Position numbers and translations under genes: made by a program. Below, in pieces: positions 1-11,620 of a stretch of 64,000 nt of DNA. Under the pieces are notes generated by a model. The model did not search any database. It was not told the origin of the DNA and saw nothing but the letters and a program-made list of their open reading frames with translations. Numbering within the stretch: position 1 is the first letter of the stretch; each line of letters opens with the position of its first letter. The DNA comes from Eulemur rufifrons (taxonomy: Eukaryota > Chordata > Mammalia > Primates > Lemuridae), in assembly GCF_041146395.1 (NCBI RefSeq), contig NC_091002.1, forward strand, positions 2,412,501 through 2,476,500, read 5' to 3'.

Positions 1-400
1 TCGTCTGTAGCTCAAGCACCGTGATGGTCCCCACACCCCTACGGGGCTTTAGATTAAATGAAATCACGTGTGTGCCGCAGCCAGTGCAGTGTGGCAGGGA
101 AAGTGTGGCCCGTACATGTGAGGGGCGGGCCACCTTTGTCCTCTGTGCCCCTCCTGCCATCCTGTACAGGACTCTGCGTACCTCTCCCCTGCCCTGCCCA
201 GAGGTGTGGATTTCAGGAAATAGCACGTGGACTGTTTGCAATAAGATTATTTGTCTGAAAGTGGCTGTGCCCAAGCCTGCCCACACCTGGCTGCCACCCC
301 TTGTCTGTGGGACGTTGCTAACGAGGTAATGGGCAGGGTTCTGGAAGGGGTGGCTGGTCTCTAACCCTGGCTCCTCCAGCACTCACCAGTTGGGTGGAGC

Positions 401-776
401 AGTCAGGATTCTCCAGGGAAACAGAACCAACAGGGTGTGTGTGCACGAGAGAAAGAATGAGAGAGAGGGAGAATTTTAAGGAATTGAATTATGGGATTGT
501 GGAAGTACAAGTCCAAAATCTGTGGGCTGGAGACCAGGGAAGAGCTGATGCCACAAGTCAAGTTCAAAGGCCAGAGGAGGCCAGTCTTTCTTCTCCTAAG
601 GCCTTCAGCTGAGTGGACATCGTGGCAGACAATCAGCTCTACTCAAAGCCTGCTGACTTAAATGTTAAACCCATCTCAAAATACTCCCACTTCTGAAACA
701 TCCAGAATAATGTTTGAGCAAACAGCTGGGTGCTATGGCCCAGTCAAGGTGGCACATAAAATTAACCATCCCACTG
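401..776 (-). mobile_element. MLT2-like LTR (ERVL class)
   Basis: On the + strand it begins with a TTCTCCAGGGAAACAGAACC phrase and ends with TGGCACATAAAATTAACCAT, which are the two ends of the MLT2-type ERVL LTR in reverse. The middle has the matching AGTCCAAAATCTG and TTAAATGTTAAACCCATC parts. No viral gene is attached, so it is a solo or fragmentary LTR. The family name is from memory of the consensus. Confidence 0.7.
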
Positions 777-1159
777 GGTGACCCTGGAAAAGTCACTCCA
801 GCTCTTTGGGCGTAAGACTCGTTATCTGTAAGACGGGAATAACACCCTCCACACACAGCTGTCGTGAGAACACAGTGAAATTACACACGTGAGCGGTGCC
901 GGACGACATGGCCACAGGGTCCCCTGCAGAACCCTCCCGTTCCTGCCTCCTGGGCACCTTCCTTCCCACCTGTGTCCTCCTCCGCCTGGGTGGCAAGAAG
1001 GGTGCCCGGTCCCCCTCTGTGGTCTCCCTAAGAAGCAAAATTCCCAGCAGCTTGCAGCCGAGACACCCCTGCTTCCCCTGCCGGCCTCAGCGCTGCTGCT
1101 GTCTGCAGGGCCTGGCAGTGCCCTTCCCCGGGCGAGGTTTTCTTATTCAGAAATCATGC

Positions 1160-1330
1160 ATTTTTAAACGGTTGGCGTATTAATTAAGCCCTCACCCTAT
1201 GCCAAGTCTGGGCTAATCCCTTTGTATGCATCAGTGCACTGAATTCTCACGACCACCCTTGGAGGCGGACACGGTGATTATCCCGCATTACAGATGGGGA
1301 GACTGAGGCTCCGAGAGGTTTGTGACCCAA
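1160..1330 (+). mobile_element. MIR SINE
   Basis: Shows the MIR pattern in order: CCTATGCCAAGTCTGGGCTA, then a CATTACAGATGGGGAGACTGAGG core and AGAGGTTTGTGACC. Confidence 0.75.
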
Positions 1331-1587
1331 AGCTAGTTCATTTCAGATAAAGTTCCCTTCCAGTGCTGACAGTCTCGGACTTTGTGACTTTTACAAATTT
1401 TGGCAGCATGCCCCCTCGGGTGACGCTTACAGAGAGATTTGCCCTAAAAATAGCAGCTCTTAAAATACTAATTCTCTGTAATATTTTCACATCGACTCTG
1501 CTATCAAACCAAGGCGCCCACATTCCTAGCAAGAACAGGGACAGGAAATCCTTCCGTTGTGCCTCCCGGGGCCCTGCCGTCAGCCGT

Positions 1588-1885
1588 GTGTGTTTCTGCG
1601 TATGTGTGTTTCTGTGTGTGTTTCTGTGTGTGTGTGTCTGTATGTCTGCGTGTCTCTGTGTGTGTCTTGTGTGTCTGTCTGTATGTGTGTCTGTGTGTGT
1701 GTCTGTATGTCTGTCTCTGTGTGTGTCATGTGTGTCTATGTCTGTGTCTGTGTGTGTCTGTGTGTCTGTCTGTGTGTCTTGTGTGTCTATGTATGTGTCT
1801 GTATGTGTGTCTGTGTGTGCCTGTGTCTGTGTATGTCTGTGTGTCTGTGTCCTGTGTCTGCGTGTCTGTGTCTGTGCGTGTGCAC
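1588..1885. repeat. TG/TCTG simple-sequence tract
   Basis: About 300 bp of almost pure alternating TG with TCTG, TATG and TCTTG interruptions. It is the reason for long Cys/Val or His/Thr reading frames on both strands here, which are not genes. Such purine-pyrimidine alternation can adopt Z-DNA and is usually length-polymorphic. Confidence 0.95.
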
Positions 1886-2484
1886 ACACATGCCTGTCGG
1901 GGGTGCTTATTTCCTTCCCAGCTGAGCTGTCCCTGCCCTGCCACCCCTCACACAGGTACTCACGCTGTGAGTCCAGGTGATCCCCTCCCCCATGCGCCCA
2001 TCACACTGGTGGCACCAGGCTCCAAGGGAGCCCGTGGGACTCGCAGCTGTAGTGTGGTCTTTCCAGCTGGTTCCCGGAGGAATCAGAGCCCGGAGGAATC
2101 AATGCCACTGGAGCTGGCATTTTAATGAGGCTACACCTACATGCCAGGGGTTGCAGACTAAGAATTCCCAAAAACTCCTCCCTGAGCGAGCCAGGGCTCC
2201 CGGCTCCCGCCGTGAGAAAACTCGGGGCTCTCTCTTGTTCCAGGAGCACAGCAGGCCCTCAGCCCCCAGGAGGCATCGGAATCCCACCAGGGCTGGTGGA
2301 AAACGCAGGCACCAGGCCCTGCCACGAGTCAGGGGCTGTGGCTTCCAGGGCACTGCACGGGCAGTGAGGGCCTTGTTTCCGAAGCCGCTAGACGTGGACC
2401 AACTGCGAAAACGCAGAAGCAGCGGCGTTGGCGGAGACAGGGCGGGCCTGAGTCCCGGGCCTCAACGCTGAGTGTGACTCGTCC

Positions 2485-2700
2485 GCTCAGCTGTCCACAC
2501 AGCTGTTTACTAAGTGTGCTTCTGCGGCAGACGCTGTTGCAGGTGGTGGTGACGCAGCAGGTGGAGGGAAGTCCCCGCTGCCATGGGTTTGCATCCTGCT
2601 GGGCAGAGAGACAAGGAACAAGTCAGCAAGCAAAGCGTCCGCTGGGGCTGAGGGGAGAGAGGGACAAAGGCAGGGAGCTGGGTGCAGTCCTGGCAGTCCC
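2485..2700 (+). mobile_element. L2-like fragment
   Basis: TGTTTACTAAGTGTGCTTCT followed by a ctgttgcaggtg-like section and GAGAGACAAGGAACAAGTCA resembles the 3' part of L2 in degraded form. Weak match by eye. Confidence 0.4.
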
Positions 2701-5384
2701 GGCACACCTGGGGAGTGGGCCTTCCAGACAGGGACAGCAAGGTGGAGGCCGCGAGGGGGCCAACGTGGCCAGGCAGAGGGCGGGGTGGGGGGCAGGCCAG
2801 CTCGTCAGGGCCCAGGAGGCCTCTGCAAGGGCCTGAGTCTCACTGCACAGGGGAGGCACAAGAAGGGTGAGTGGACGGAGGGGACAAGCGTGAGAGCAAA
2901 GGGCGGACACAGGGGCAGCAGAGGGCATGCTCTGCAGTAGAGGAAACACGATTTGCTGCGGGGGTGGGTGTGGGTGTGGGTAAGAGAGGAACAAACAGAG
3001 ACAACGAGACCTTGTGGGCTGCAGAGAGAGGAGAACATCGCCGGAGAGCAGGAGTGAACGGCGAGGAGAGCGTGGCGCGGGAGAGCATGAGGGACCCGGG
3101 TGGGGATCTGGAGGGAAGCCCGCTGGCCGGTTGCACGTCTCCTTCTCCAGCCCTGTCGTCGGGGCAGACGAGCAGGGAGCTGAGGGTACGGGGAGCACGA
3201 GGCCCATGGGATGCTCCGGAGGGCGAGCTGGACGAGAGCCAGGGCAGGCCGAAGGGACAGCCAGGAGGCGGACGAGGGTGGTTGGATCATGGTGCCCGCA
3301 GGGCGGGAGACCTGCAGGGGCAGAAAGCGGGAGGAGCTATGGGTGGTTCCAGAGTGGGAAGCGTGGGAGGCCGGAAGGGCCGGCTGTGGCAGGGAGTGAG
3401 AGGATGTGGCAGCCACCCTTGGGGGAGGAGGAGTCACGCACCCGAGGGCCGGGTGCCCAGTCCTGCGGTGTAGTGAGAACCAAGGTCTTCACGGTGGCCA
3501 GGAGCTGAATCCTCCCCTTGAGCATGGTGGGACTGTCCTAGCTGTCCACAGGAGACTGCAAGGAAGGAGACCACATGACATAGGGGCCCAGTGTCCCCAG
3601 GTGGCAGGGTTTGGGTGGAAGGCAGGATGGGGCACTGAGGACCAGGGGACCCTTCCCTCCTCCAGGCTGGGCCGAGGGGCAATAAGGAACTGTCCTCGGA
3701 GTACGACCAGGTTTGGATTAGGACAAGGAGGGGAGGGGATGCCCAGCATGGGGCGGCTAACACTGGGCATGAATTCCAGAGGGGACCGCGGAAGGGCTGG
3801 GTGCCAGGCAGGGGGACGAGCCAGGCGAGGTGTGTTACAGAGCCTGTGCCCAATGTAACTGGGACAAAGGGCAGCGTGAGACCCGTCCCCTGTCCCAGGG
3901 CAGGTGGTGATGCTGAGGCTGCGAGTGCGAGGGAGGGCGGGTTGCGCTCTGCTGGGGGTTCTGGGCCCCGCGCTCCTGCCAGTGTGGGTGGGTCCGTCAG
4001 AGGAGGGCGTTCGGCCAGAAGCCAGGCTCGTCCTGGGAAGGCAGTGAACGCGCTTAGGTTCCGGTCTCACCTCCTAAAATAAACATGACTCCACTCACCA
4101 GGGCTGTGTGATCAGGTGGTGTCCTTTCCCTCCTCCACGATCTCGGGGACATTCCGTAACACTTAGGGCGAAGGTGCGCAGTTCCCGCACCCCCTTGCTG
4201 CCCCTCCACGGGCCCAGTGCCCTCCTCCCCCAGCCCACAGCCCCTGCCTCTGTCCGTCCTCCGGGACCCTTCCCAGCCATCTCTCCCACATGGCACCCTC
4301 TGTCACCCGCTCTGTTCCCTCATGGAATGCATCACAGCTCTGTCTCCGGCTGGCCAGCCTCCCAGCTAGAGGGAGCTTTGCCCTGTGGGGTCCCGGGGAA
4401 GCTCCCCAAGGGCGGCTGGCTCAGCGCTGTGTCCTCAGCGCCAGGACCTTCCTGGCAGAGGGCAGGCGTCCACACGTGCACCCCGAGTGCCTGGAGGGGC
4501 TCCCCTAGGTGCAGATCCAGAGCCCGTGCAGGGTGGCGAATGGGGGCCAGAAGGAGGTGGCTGTAGGAACGGGTGGGAGAGGGAACAGTCCGTTCTTGGG
4601 GGTCAGAAGAGCACGTGGGGTAAGATCGACTCAGACCTGAGCCCAGCTTTGAAATGGACGTGTTTGTAATTTGACCAAGTAGTCGAACATCTCCGAGCAC
4701 CTTGTCTGCATAAGGAGAGAGAACGCCGTGATCCCTTAGGTCTCTCCCGCCTCTCAAACCCCTTCTCAATGGTGCAGATAAAATCCCTGGGCAGAGAGGC
4801 TCAGGACACTCGGGGAACTGCAATGCAAATCCCAGCGCAGGCGCTCACTGGCCAGTCAAGGGTGACCCGTCTGAGCACCGATCTCCGTGTCTGGGGAGCG
4901 GCCGGGTTCCCGCTGGTGGCCGTGGCCCCCGCTGCCCCGTCTGCGTGGATTCCAGCAGGAATCGCGTGGATAGAGTAAGGTTAGGCCTTGACATGGACTT
5001 GAGCTCCTTCCAGCGTTTTCCTCAGAAAGTTGGATTAAGGATGCGGTGTTGTCCGAGCGGTCCCAGAAGTGGGAAGCTCACGAGCAGTGACAGCGCCCGC
5101 GGGCCCGGCCACTTAGAGCTCGCCCGGATGACCCCTCCAGGAGAAAAACGCAGGACCGAATCCTCGTGGCAATTTGCACGCTGCCAAGAGTGAGTGAAGC
5201 CAGGTGAGCGCCAGGCCACGGCCTTGGGGAAGCTGCCTCATGATTAACTGTGCTAGCAGACAGTGCGGGTCCCCTGCTCGGGCCCCACGCCGGGACCTGA
5301 CACTAAGTGGCCATGTACGTAAGCCTGGGCCTGTCCAGGACCTTGGGACTCAAATGTGGCGGCGTTCTGGCCGGCGCTCCCCAG

Positions 5385-5560
5385 TGCCTCGTGACGAGTT
5401 GATGGATTTAGTGAGGCCACCGGCGGTTCTGGAACATCTGCTGTGTACTTGATACTGAAGCAGGGCTGAGCAGTGGGTGGGCCCCGCCTCGGTGGAACGC
5501 AGAGCCTGCCGAGAAAGAGGCGTCCGCGGGACGGTCACACAATACACACACACCCACGTG
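5385..5560 (+). mobile_element. L2-like fragment, GC-rich
   Basis: The phrase around CTGCTGTGTACTTGATACTG, followed by a gain of CpG-rich sequence, resembles an L2 tail region. Low confidence; the adjacent 5560-5760 is CpG-rich with no gene. Confidence 0.3.
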
Positions 5561-5834
5561 GCCACCGGGGGCCCGTGCAGTGGGGGAGGACCAAGGTGCG
5601 GACGGCGACCTGGGCCACCCGGGGCCTCTCAGGACAGACACCGAGCCAAGAGCTAATGGGTGCGGCGGGGTGGACCCGGCGGAGGCTGGGGGCAGAGAAG
5701 AGCACCCCAGGAACGGGGAACTGCACCTGCGCAGACGCGAGGGCCGCGGTGCAGTCCAGGCACGTGCGGCTTGGTCAGGCGGCTCTGCCGCACCCAGAGG
5801 GTGCAAAGCAAAGGCAGCAGGTGGCGTCAGGGGA

Positions 5835-5975
5835 ACCGGGCTCAAATCGTGCCTCAGCCACTTTTTACCTGTGCCCACGGGGAAGTCGCTTCGCCTCTCT
5901 GGGCTGCAGTTTCTTCATCCACAAAACAGAAGATAGCGCTGGTTCCCTAGGGCTGGCAGGCGGATTAAACGGATT
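5835..5975 (-). mobile_element. MIR SINE
   Basis: Reverse MIR order: GGAAGTCGCTTCGCCTCTCT, GGGCTGCAGTTTCTTCATCC and AAACAGAAGATAG are all diagnostic. Confidence 0.75.
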
Positions 5976-6129
5976 TCAGCGTGGATAGGGGCTTTGTGAA
6001 CTGCAGGATTGTACAAATGTGAGAAACGGTCTTAACCATTTTGGGGTCAGCTCCTCCATCTTCCTTTCTGCCACTTCGTGTTCCTCCTGAAGTCCCTGCT
6101 AAGTGGAAGTGAGGCAGGGGTGGGAGAAG

Positions 6130-6262
6130 GGACCACCACTTACTGAGCACCTACTATGTGCTAGGAAATAGGGGAGTCCTTCACATACATCACTTCATTT
6201 ATCCCCATTTTACAGATGAGGAAAACTGAGACCCTCACAGTAGTAGAGCAAGGATTTGAAAT
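6130..6262 (+). mobile_element. MIR SINE
   Basis: ACTGAGCACCTACTATGTGC followed by CCCCATTTTACAGATGAGGA is a clear MIR core. Confidence 0.85.
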
Positions 6263-7059
6263 ATTGTTCACGTGCGAAGGGCTTTAGCACGTCACCCATC
6301 ACCGAGGCTGCCTCGCAGTCCCTGGGGGCCAGCGTCCTGCTCTCCCACACACCCGTGCTGCTTTCCCGGTGCTGCGGTGATCACTCTGGCCTCGAGGATC
6401 CGCCGTCTGGTGGACCAACCGCTGCGTCTCAGTGTGCTAAGAGCAGCTAGAAAGAAAGAAAGCAGTGGGTGGATCTGTGCAGGCCGTGTGGACTGGCGGA
6501 GCCTGAGCTCTTTGGGACGATGACCCCTCATTGTGCCTGGGCTCACCCATCCACGAAGGGATTAATTGGACCCAAGCACATCCTTGAACATGTTTGTGAA
6601 TCCTGAAAGCTTTAAAATCTCCCCGAGATGTGCTTGGGAACAATTAGCTGAATGCACTTGCTCTCGTAACCAAGTTGACATCCAGGCCACCCCCTGGAGT
6701 GACACAACTTTTGAGCTGAATTAATCAACGTCAACCACACTGATGTGTGTTCTTTGCAGAATGAAAGAAAGATCAACAGCCTCTGAGCATGGCTTAACCA
6801 AAGGCTCATTCTCTCCAAAAACATAAAGCAAGAAGACAATGATTTGAGTGGCAACGTGAGGTTTGATGTTAGAGACGAGACCTCAGTAGACTCTGTGTGC
6901 GTTTGAAAACTTGCTTCCCTGCCTTCAGATTAAGCCCTGGGTCTCTGCCTGGTGTATCCTGCTCCCCTGTGCACAGACTCTATGACTTCAGGAGAATGTT
7001 TAACTCCCTCAGCCCTGATTTTATTGTCCAGTACAAGAGGGGTACTAAGACCATCTACC

Positions 7060-7441
7060 TGTGTTCGTCTGCTAGGGCTACAACACAAAATACTGCAAAC
7101 TGGGTGGCTTAACCAACAGAAGCTCATGTCCTCCCGGCTCTGGAGGCTGGAACCCCAGACGCAGGTGCTGGCAGGGCTGGTCTTGGAGGCCTCACGCTCT
7201 GGCTTGCAGACAGCCTCTTGCTGCCTGCTCGTAAGGTCGTCCCTCTGCACACGCCCCTCCGTGTGTCCTGATCTCTTCTTATAGGGACGCCAGTTAGACT
7301 GGACTCAAGCCCACCCTGATGTCCTCATTTTTACCTTGATCACCTATTGAAAGACACTGTCTGCAAAGACAGTCACGTTCTGCCACAGTGGGGGCAGGAC
7401 TTCAGCATAAGAATCCGAGGAAAACACGATTCAGTCCGTGA
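7060..7441 (-). mobile_element. MLT1-type MaLR LTR
   Basis: In reverse it ends with the typical GCTAGGGCTACAACACAAAA and CTGGGTGGCTTAACCAACAG phrases and contains TCTTATAGGGACGCCAGTTA and CCTTGATCACC. No internal region is seen, so it is a solo LTR. Confidence 0.75.
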
Positions 7442-7449
7442 CACCACCT

Positions 7450-7905
7450 CTGCGGGCTGCGTGGTGCGATGGATAACGCTCCCTCCAAAGACGCCACACC
7501 CTAATCCTCAAAACCTGCGATTATGTCACCTCTCATGGCAAAAGGCCTTTGCAGACACAGTCGGGTTAAGGATCACGAGGGGAGGCCACCCTGGACGTCA
7601 TCACGGGGCAGCTCTCACAACGCAGGCAGTCGCAGCAGCTGTGACCATGGAAGCAACGTTGCGGCGGCACCAGGAAGGGGCCCAGGTCACGGCACCTGAG
7701 CGGCCTCTAGAAGCCGAGAGGGCGAAGCACAGGCTCCCCGTGCAGCCCCCAGAAGGCAGGAATGCGGCCCTGCTGACCTTGATTTCAGCCCCCCGAGACT
7801 CATTTTGGACTTCTGGCCTCCAGCACTGTGAGAGTGAATCTGTGTTGACTTAAGTCACCGTGTTTGTGGTAGTTTGTCACGGCAGCCATGGGACACTAAC
7901 ACGGG
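7450..7905 (+). mobile_element. MLT1-type MaLR LTR
   Basis: Contains, in order, CACCCTAATCCTCAAAACCT, CATGGCAAAAGGCCTTTGCA, GGCCTCTAGAAGCC, TTTTGGACTTCTGGCCTCCA and a GTTTGTGGTAGTTTGTCACG end, matching MLT1 in sense orientation. It lies tail to tail against the antisense LTR at 7060-7441. It is one of the few sense-oriented LTRs in the window. Confidence 0.8.
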
Positions 7906-10009
7906 CTATCACGAAGATCACGTGAGTGACCCCCGCAGGGTGCCCGGACCAATCACTGGTAGAGTGTAAGCACTTGGGACGGGTCAGCTCCGCCGGCCAG
8001 ACCCCGACCAGCACCGTCCAGGTGCTGCCAGCCCGGTGGCAGTTTGGGCAGAGAGGCCACGTCGACAGAAGATGCAAAACTCCCCCGTTCACATTGGCAC
8101 TTCCTGCGCCGTTTGTCGGGGCAACGTCAAGGTCCCAGAGCAGGGAGGACTTTCAAAGTTGGAGGACAGTGTCTGCCCCTCCCCCAGGCCAGAAGTCTGA
8201 AATCGAGGTTTGGTTCCTCTGGCGGCTCTGAGGGAAGGGAAGTCCCTGGCCTCTCTCCCGGCCCCGGGGGTCCCAGGCAATCCTTGGTGCTCCGCGGCCT
8301 GTGGCTGTGTCACTCCGAACTCTGCCTCTGTGCTCACCAGGCCTTCTCTGTGTGTGTTTGTCTTTTCCTGTCCTCTTAGAAGGACACCAGGCACTGGATT
8401 TGGGGCTCACTACTGTAGGGCAACCTCATCTTAACTTAGGTGCAAAACCAAACTACCTCACTGGCAAAGTCACAGTCTGCTAGCAAGGACACCATTTGCT
8501 GGCACAAATGGACACGCTTGTCTGGCAAAGACGCTATTGCTAAATAACGTCCCATTCAAAGGTACTAGGTACACGTGAATGTTGTGGACATACTCTTCAA
8601 CCACTGCAGTATTCCCGGAGAGATTGCACCTGAGCTGGGTCCTAAAACCCCAGTCAGGGTGTCAGCAGGGAGAAGGGCTTGTCCTCGAGGGAGAAGGCTA
8701 GGGAGAGCCTGAGGTGCCGGAGCACCGGGCATCTGCTAGGGCTGGGCCGCAGGGACAGGGCCAGGCTGACTGGCCAGATCAGGAAACACCGTGAGGACAC
8801 CCGACCCTGGCCATTGGGACAGTGCCTTCTGAACACTTGTCCACAGACGGGCCTGGGCATGTGTCAACTCTGCTTCAGTCTAAATCTGTGTCCTTGTGAC
8901 TCTTCTGGGTTGAAATGGCTCCCTCAGTTTCCCCTTTTGTCATTTGCATAAGGTGGCCGTGCTCAGTAGTTAGCTTTAATGACCTTAGTTGTCAGATTTA
9001 AAAGTTGACAACCACGTCTCCGCGTTCACTTTTCATTTCTGAGATTATACTGGGACACAGAATCCCAGAGCCTGGCACCAGCAAGCCATTGAGGGGTTGT
9101 AGGTAGGGGAGGGACAGGGTCAGATTTATGCTGTGGAAAGCCACTTGAGTCATATTAAAAAAAAGAGAGAGAGAGAATGTAACTTTGCATGTGGGTGTTG
9201 TAATAAATGAAAAGTATCCTGAAATGTGAATAACATAATTTTAAAAAATCAAATTAGATATTTGTCACGAGTGTGTTCCTCAAATTATTACTGCCTACTT
9301 TAGAATTCTGGGAACCCTAGTTCTTTTTTCTTTTTTAGTTCCCAGCCACAGGCAGAGAACATTGGTCTGTACACTGACTTGAGCCTAGGTCTTACTCTGC
9401 TAACGTCTGACCTGTGACAATCGCAAGGGGACCGTCTGTAAATAGTTCTTTCTTCATCATTGGCACAGGAGCAGCAATGCTTGCCTCTAAGAGCTGTGTC
9501 AGCATCAAATGAAGTGACACACGAAGGGCTTCTCTCGAGGCACCTGGTACCGAATCGCCACAGTGCACATTGCCGAGTCCACGGAACGTGTCCCATCGCC
9601 CCCGCCCGGGCCAGCTGGGGACAGTCTCAGTGCTGCTGTGGACGTGGGGCACGGTGCCGGGGGCTGTGGCGTGTACCTGGGCTGCCTCCACAGAAGGCAG
9701 GAGATGGGGCCGAGAAGGACGCCATGTTTAAAGAGTGGTGTCGGGGTGCGGTTTCTTCCTTGTGACACAGTTTCTAGAAGAGCAATCCGTGCCAATGTGG
9801 GAGAGAGGCCAAAACCTGAGAAGCCAGTTCCTTCTCGCCCTGGCCCACTTGGGCTTGCTGCCGGGAGGGTGCAAAGTCCCACTCAGCTGAGGTCAGCTGC
9901 CAAGGTGAACCTCCCAGTCACCCCCGGCCCCGGTAAATGCCTGTGGCCAGCCTTCCCCAGTGTCTGTTCTGCTGACGCAGCCTTGGTACTGAACGGTCTT
10001 TGCTCCCTC

Positions 10010-10195
10010 TGTTGTTAGTGTGTTCTCATAAGAACCGTCTCGCCCAGTCCCCACTGTAGCCACGTGGAGAGGATACTGTCGCCCAGCTTACAGCTGAGGA
10101 AACTGAGGCTCACAGAGGGCAGGGCGCTCACCTCTACACGGCCAGCGAGAGGCAGACTCGGGATTGGAACTCAGTCTCTGCCACCTGCGCGCTGC
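10010..10195 (+). mobile_element. MIR SINE
   Basis: Carries CAGCTGAGGAAACTGAGGCT then TCGGGATTGGAACTCAGTCT and ends with CGCTGCC. That end abuts the inverted-repeat arm at 10190 and shares its first bases. Confidence 0.8.
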
Positions 10196-10358
10196 CATGT
10201 GTCAGCAGGCCACACGGCAGGGAAATGCAGGGGTCCCCAGGAGTGACAGTGACCTCCAGCAGACAGGCAGCAAGAAAATGGGGACCTCAGTCCTGCAGCC
10301 ACAAGAACTCAATTCTGCCAACACCCACGAGAGCTTGGGGACGGCCCCGAGTTCAAGA
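10190..10358 (+). repeat. Inverted duplication, left arm
   Basis: This 169-nt arm is the reverse complement of 11405-11573 with about six mismatches and no gaps by my alignment (about 96%). It is a piece of an MLT1 LTR in sense orientation with no flanking LTR sequence on either side, so it appears to be the derived copy. Confidence 0.9.
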
Positions 10359-11084
10359 GAGGACAGCAGCACTTCCGCCACCCTCCCTCCCAGACGCATG
10401 GGCTGTGTGTTCCCTCCACTAGCGGTGGAAGAGCCACAGATTTGCACTTCCCAAGCCTGGCTCTTTTGCCTTCAGGTTTTGATTTTTCTTCATTGCTGTG
10501 TAAGATCGCCGGCATCGAATACTAAGACACCCCTGCTGAGGGACGCGGGCAGAAGTGTCCTCCCGGCCCCCTGTGCCGGCTGTGCACGGGCTCCGCCGGG
10601 CCAGAGCCATTTCTGCTCTGCTTTTTGAAATAGCCCAGCTGACATTCTGTGCTTGTTTTATTGGAGGGCCATGGAATAATTCCAGAGCAGGACGAGGTTT
10701 ATAGCCTCGCATGCATACTTTCCATCAAAGTGCCGTTTCGCCCAGCTCTGAAATTAGGGGCCTGTGCTCAGAAAACATTGTCGCGGCCTCTCCCGTGCAC
10801 ACAGGGCTCCCAGTGCCCTTTCCAAACGCTCGAGCCCGTTTCCAGCAGGACGACGCTCTAGAACCGAGATATGATCAATGTGAAAAATAGAGCTGGAGGA
10901 AATGGTCCTGAAACCAGCGAACTGCAGGCACTGACAAGATGCTTCTCCCACAAAATGCTATTTGTATTTAATCCCAAGGGATTCTGGCTCTCCGTCTCCT
11001 CCACACGGCCCTGCGGGACCTGCCCAGACGGTGCCATGTGAGAGACCTGCGCTCCCTCGCTCCCTTGAAAGGGGCGGGGACAGT

Positions 11085-11250
11085 GTCGCCTCCGTTATCT
11101 GTCTCGGCACTCCCTGCGGCCTGGGGGCGGCACTGGGCACTGTGCAAGTGCCATCTGGCCAGACACTCACCGCAGCAGTGAGAGCTGCCGTTGTCCCCAC
11201 CTCCCAGATGAGGAAGACGAGGCTCAGAGTAAGTGGCCCAAGTTACAGCT
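11085..11250 (+). mobile_element. MIR SINE
   Basis: TCCCAGATGAGGAAGACGAG followed by GCTCAGAGTAAGTGGCCCAA and AGTTACAGCTA is the MIR core and 3' part. Confidence 0.7.
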
Positions 11251-11620
11251 AGTGTCGCTAATTACCACGAATTGAACAACTTAAAGCAACTGGCGTTTAT
11301 TTTCTCTCGCTTCCCACGGGGCAGGAGGCGAGGCAAGCTTGCCTGGGTCCTCTGCTTAGGGTCTCCCAAAGCTGCAACCCGGCGCCCACAGAGCTGCGTC
11401 GCTGTCTTGAACTCGGGGCCGTCCCCAAGCTCTCGTGGTGGTTGGCAGAATTGAGTTCTTGTGGCTGCAGGACTGAGGTCCCCATTTTCTTGCTACCTGT
11501 CTGCTGGAGGCCACTGTCACTCCTGGGGACACCTGCATTTCCCTGCCGTGTGGCCTGCTGACACTTGGCAGCGTGCACCTTGGGCTCTTGCCCTAGTCTG
11601 CTGGGACAGCGTCTTAGGCA
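11250..11620 (-). mobile_element. MLT1-type MaLR LTR
   Basis: Reverse MLT1 order: a TTACCACGAATTGAACAACT end, TTTATTTTCTCTCG, GGGTCCTCTGCTTAGGGTCT and GTTGGCAGAATTGAGTTC. The LTR is continuous across the right arm of the inverted duplication, which marks this copy as the source. Confidence 0.7.
11405..11573 (-). repeat. Inverted duplication, right arm
   Basis: Reverse complement of 10190-10358 with the same length. It lies inside a longer MLT1 LTR, unlike the left arm. The loop between the arms is 1046 nt. Confidence 0.9.

Noticed and set aside
1338..2125. Long His/Thr-rich (minus) and Cys/Val-rich (plus) frames
   Set aside because: Direct product of the TG/TCTG simple repeat, which lacks stops in several frames.
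2623..3473. Overlapping 190-210 codon frames on both strands
   Set aside because: GC-rich sequence with few stop codons; no start context, splice pattern or protein family visible.
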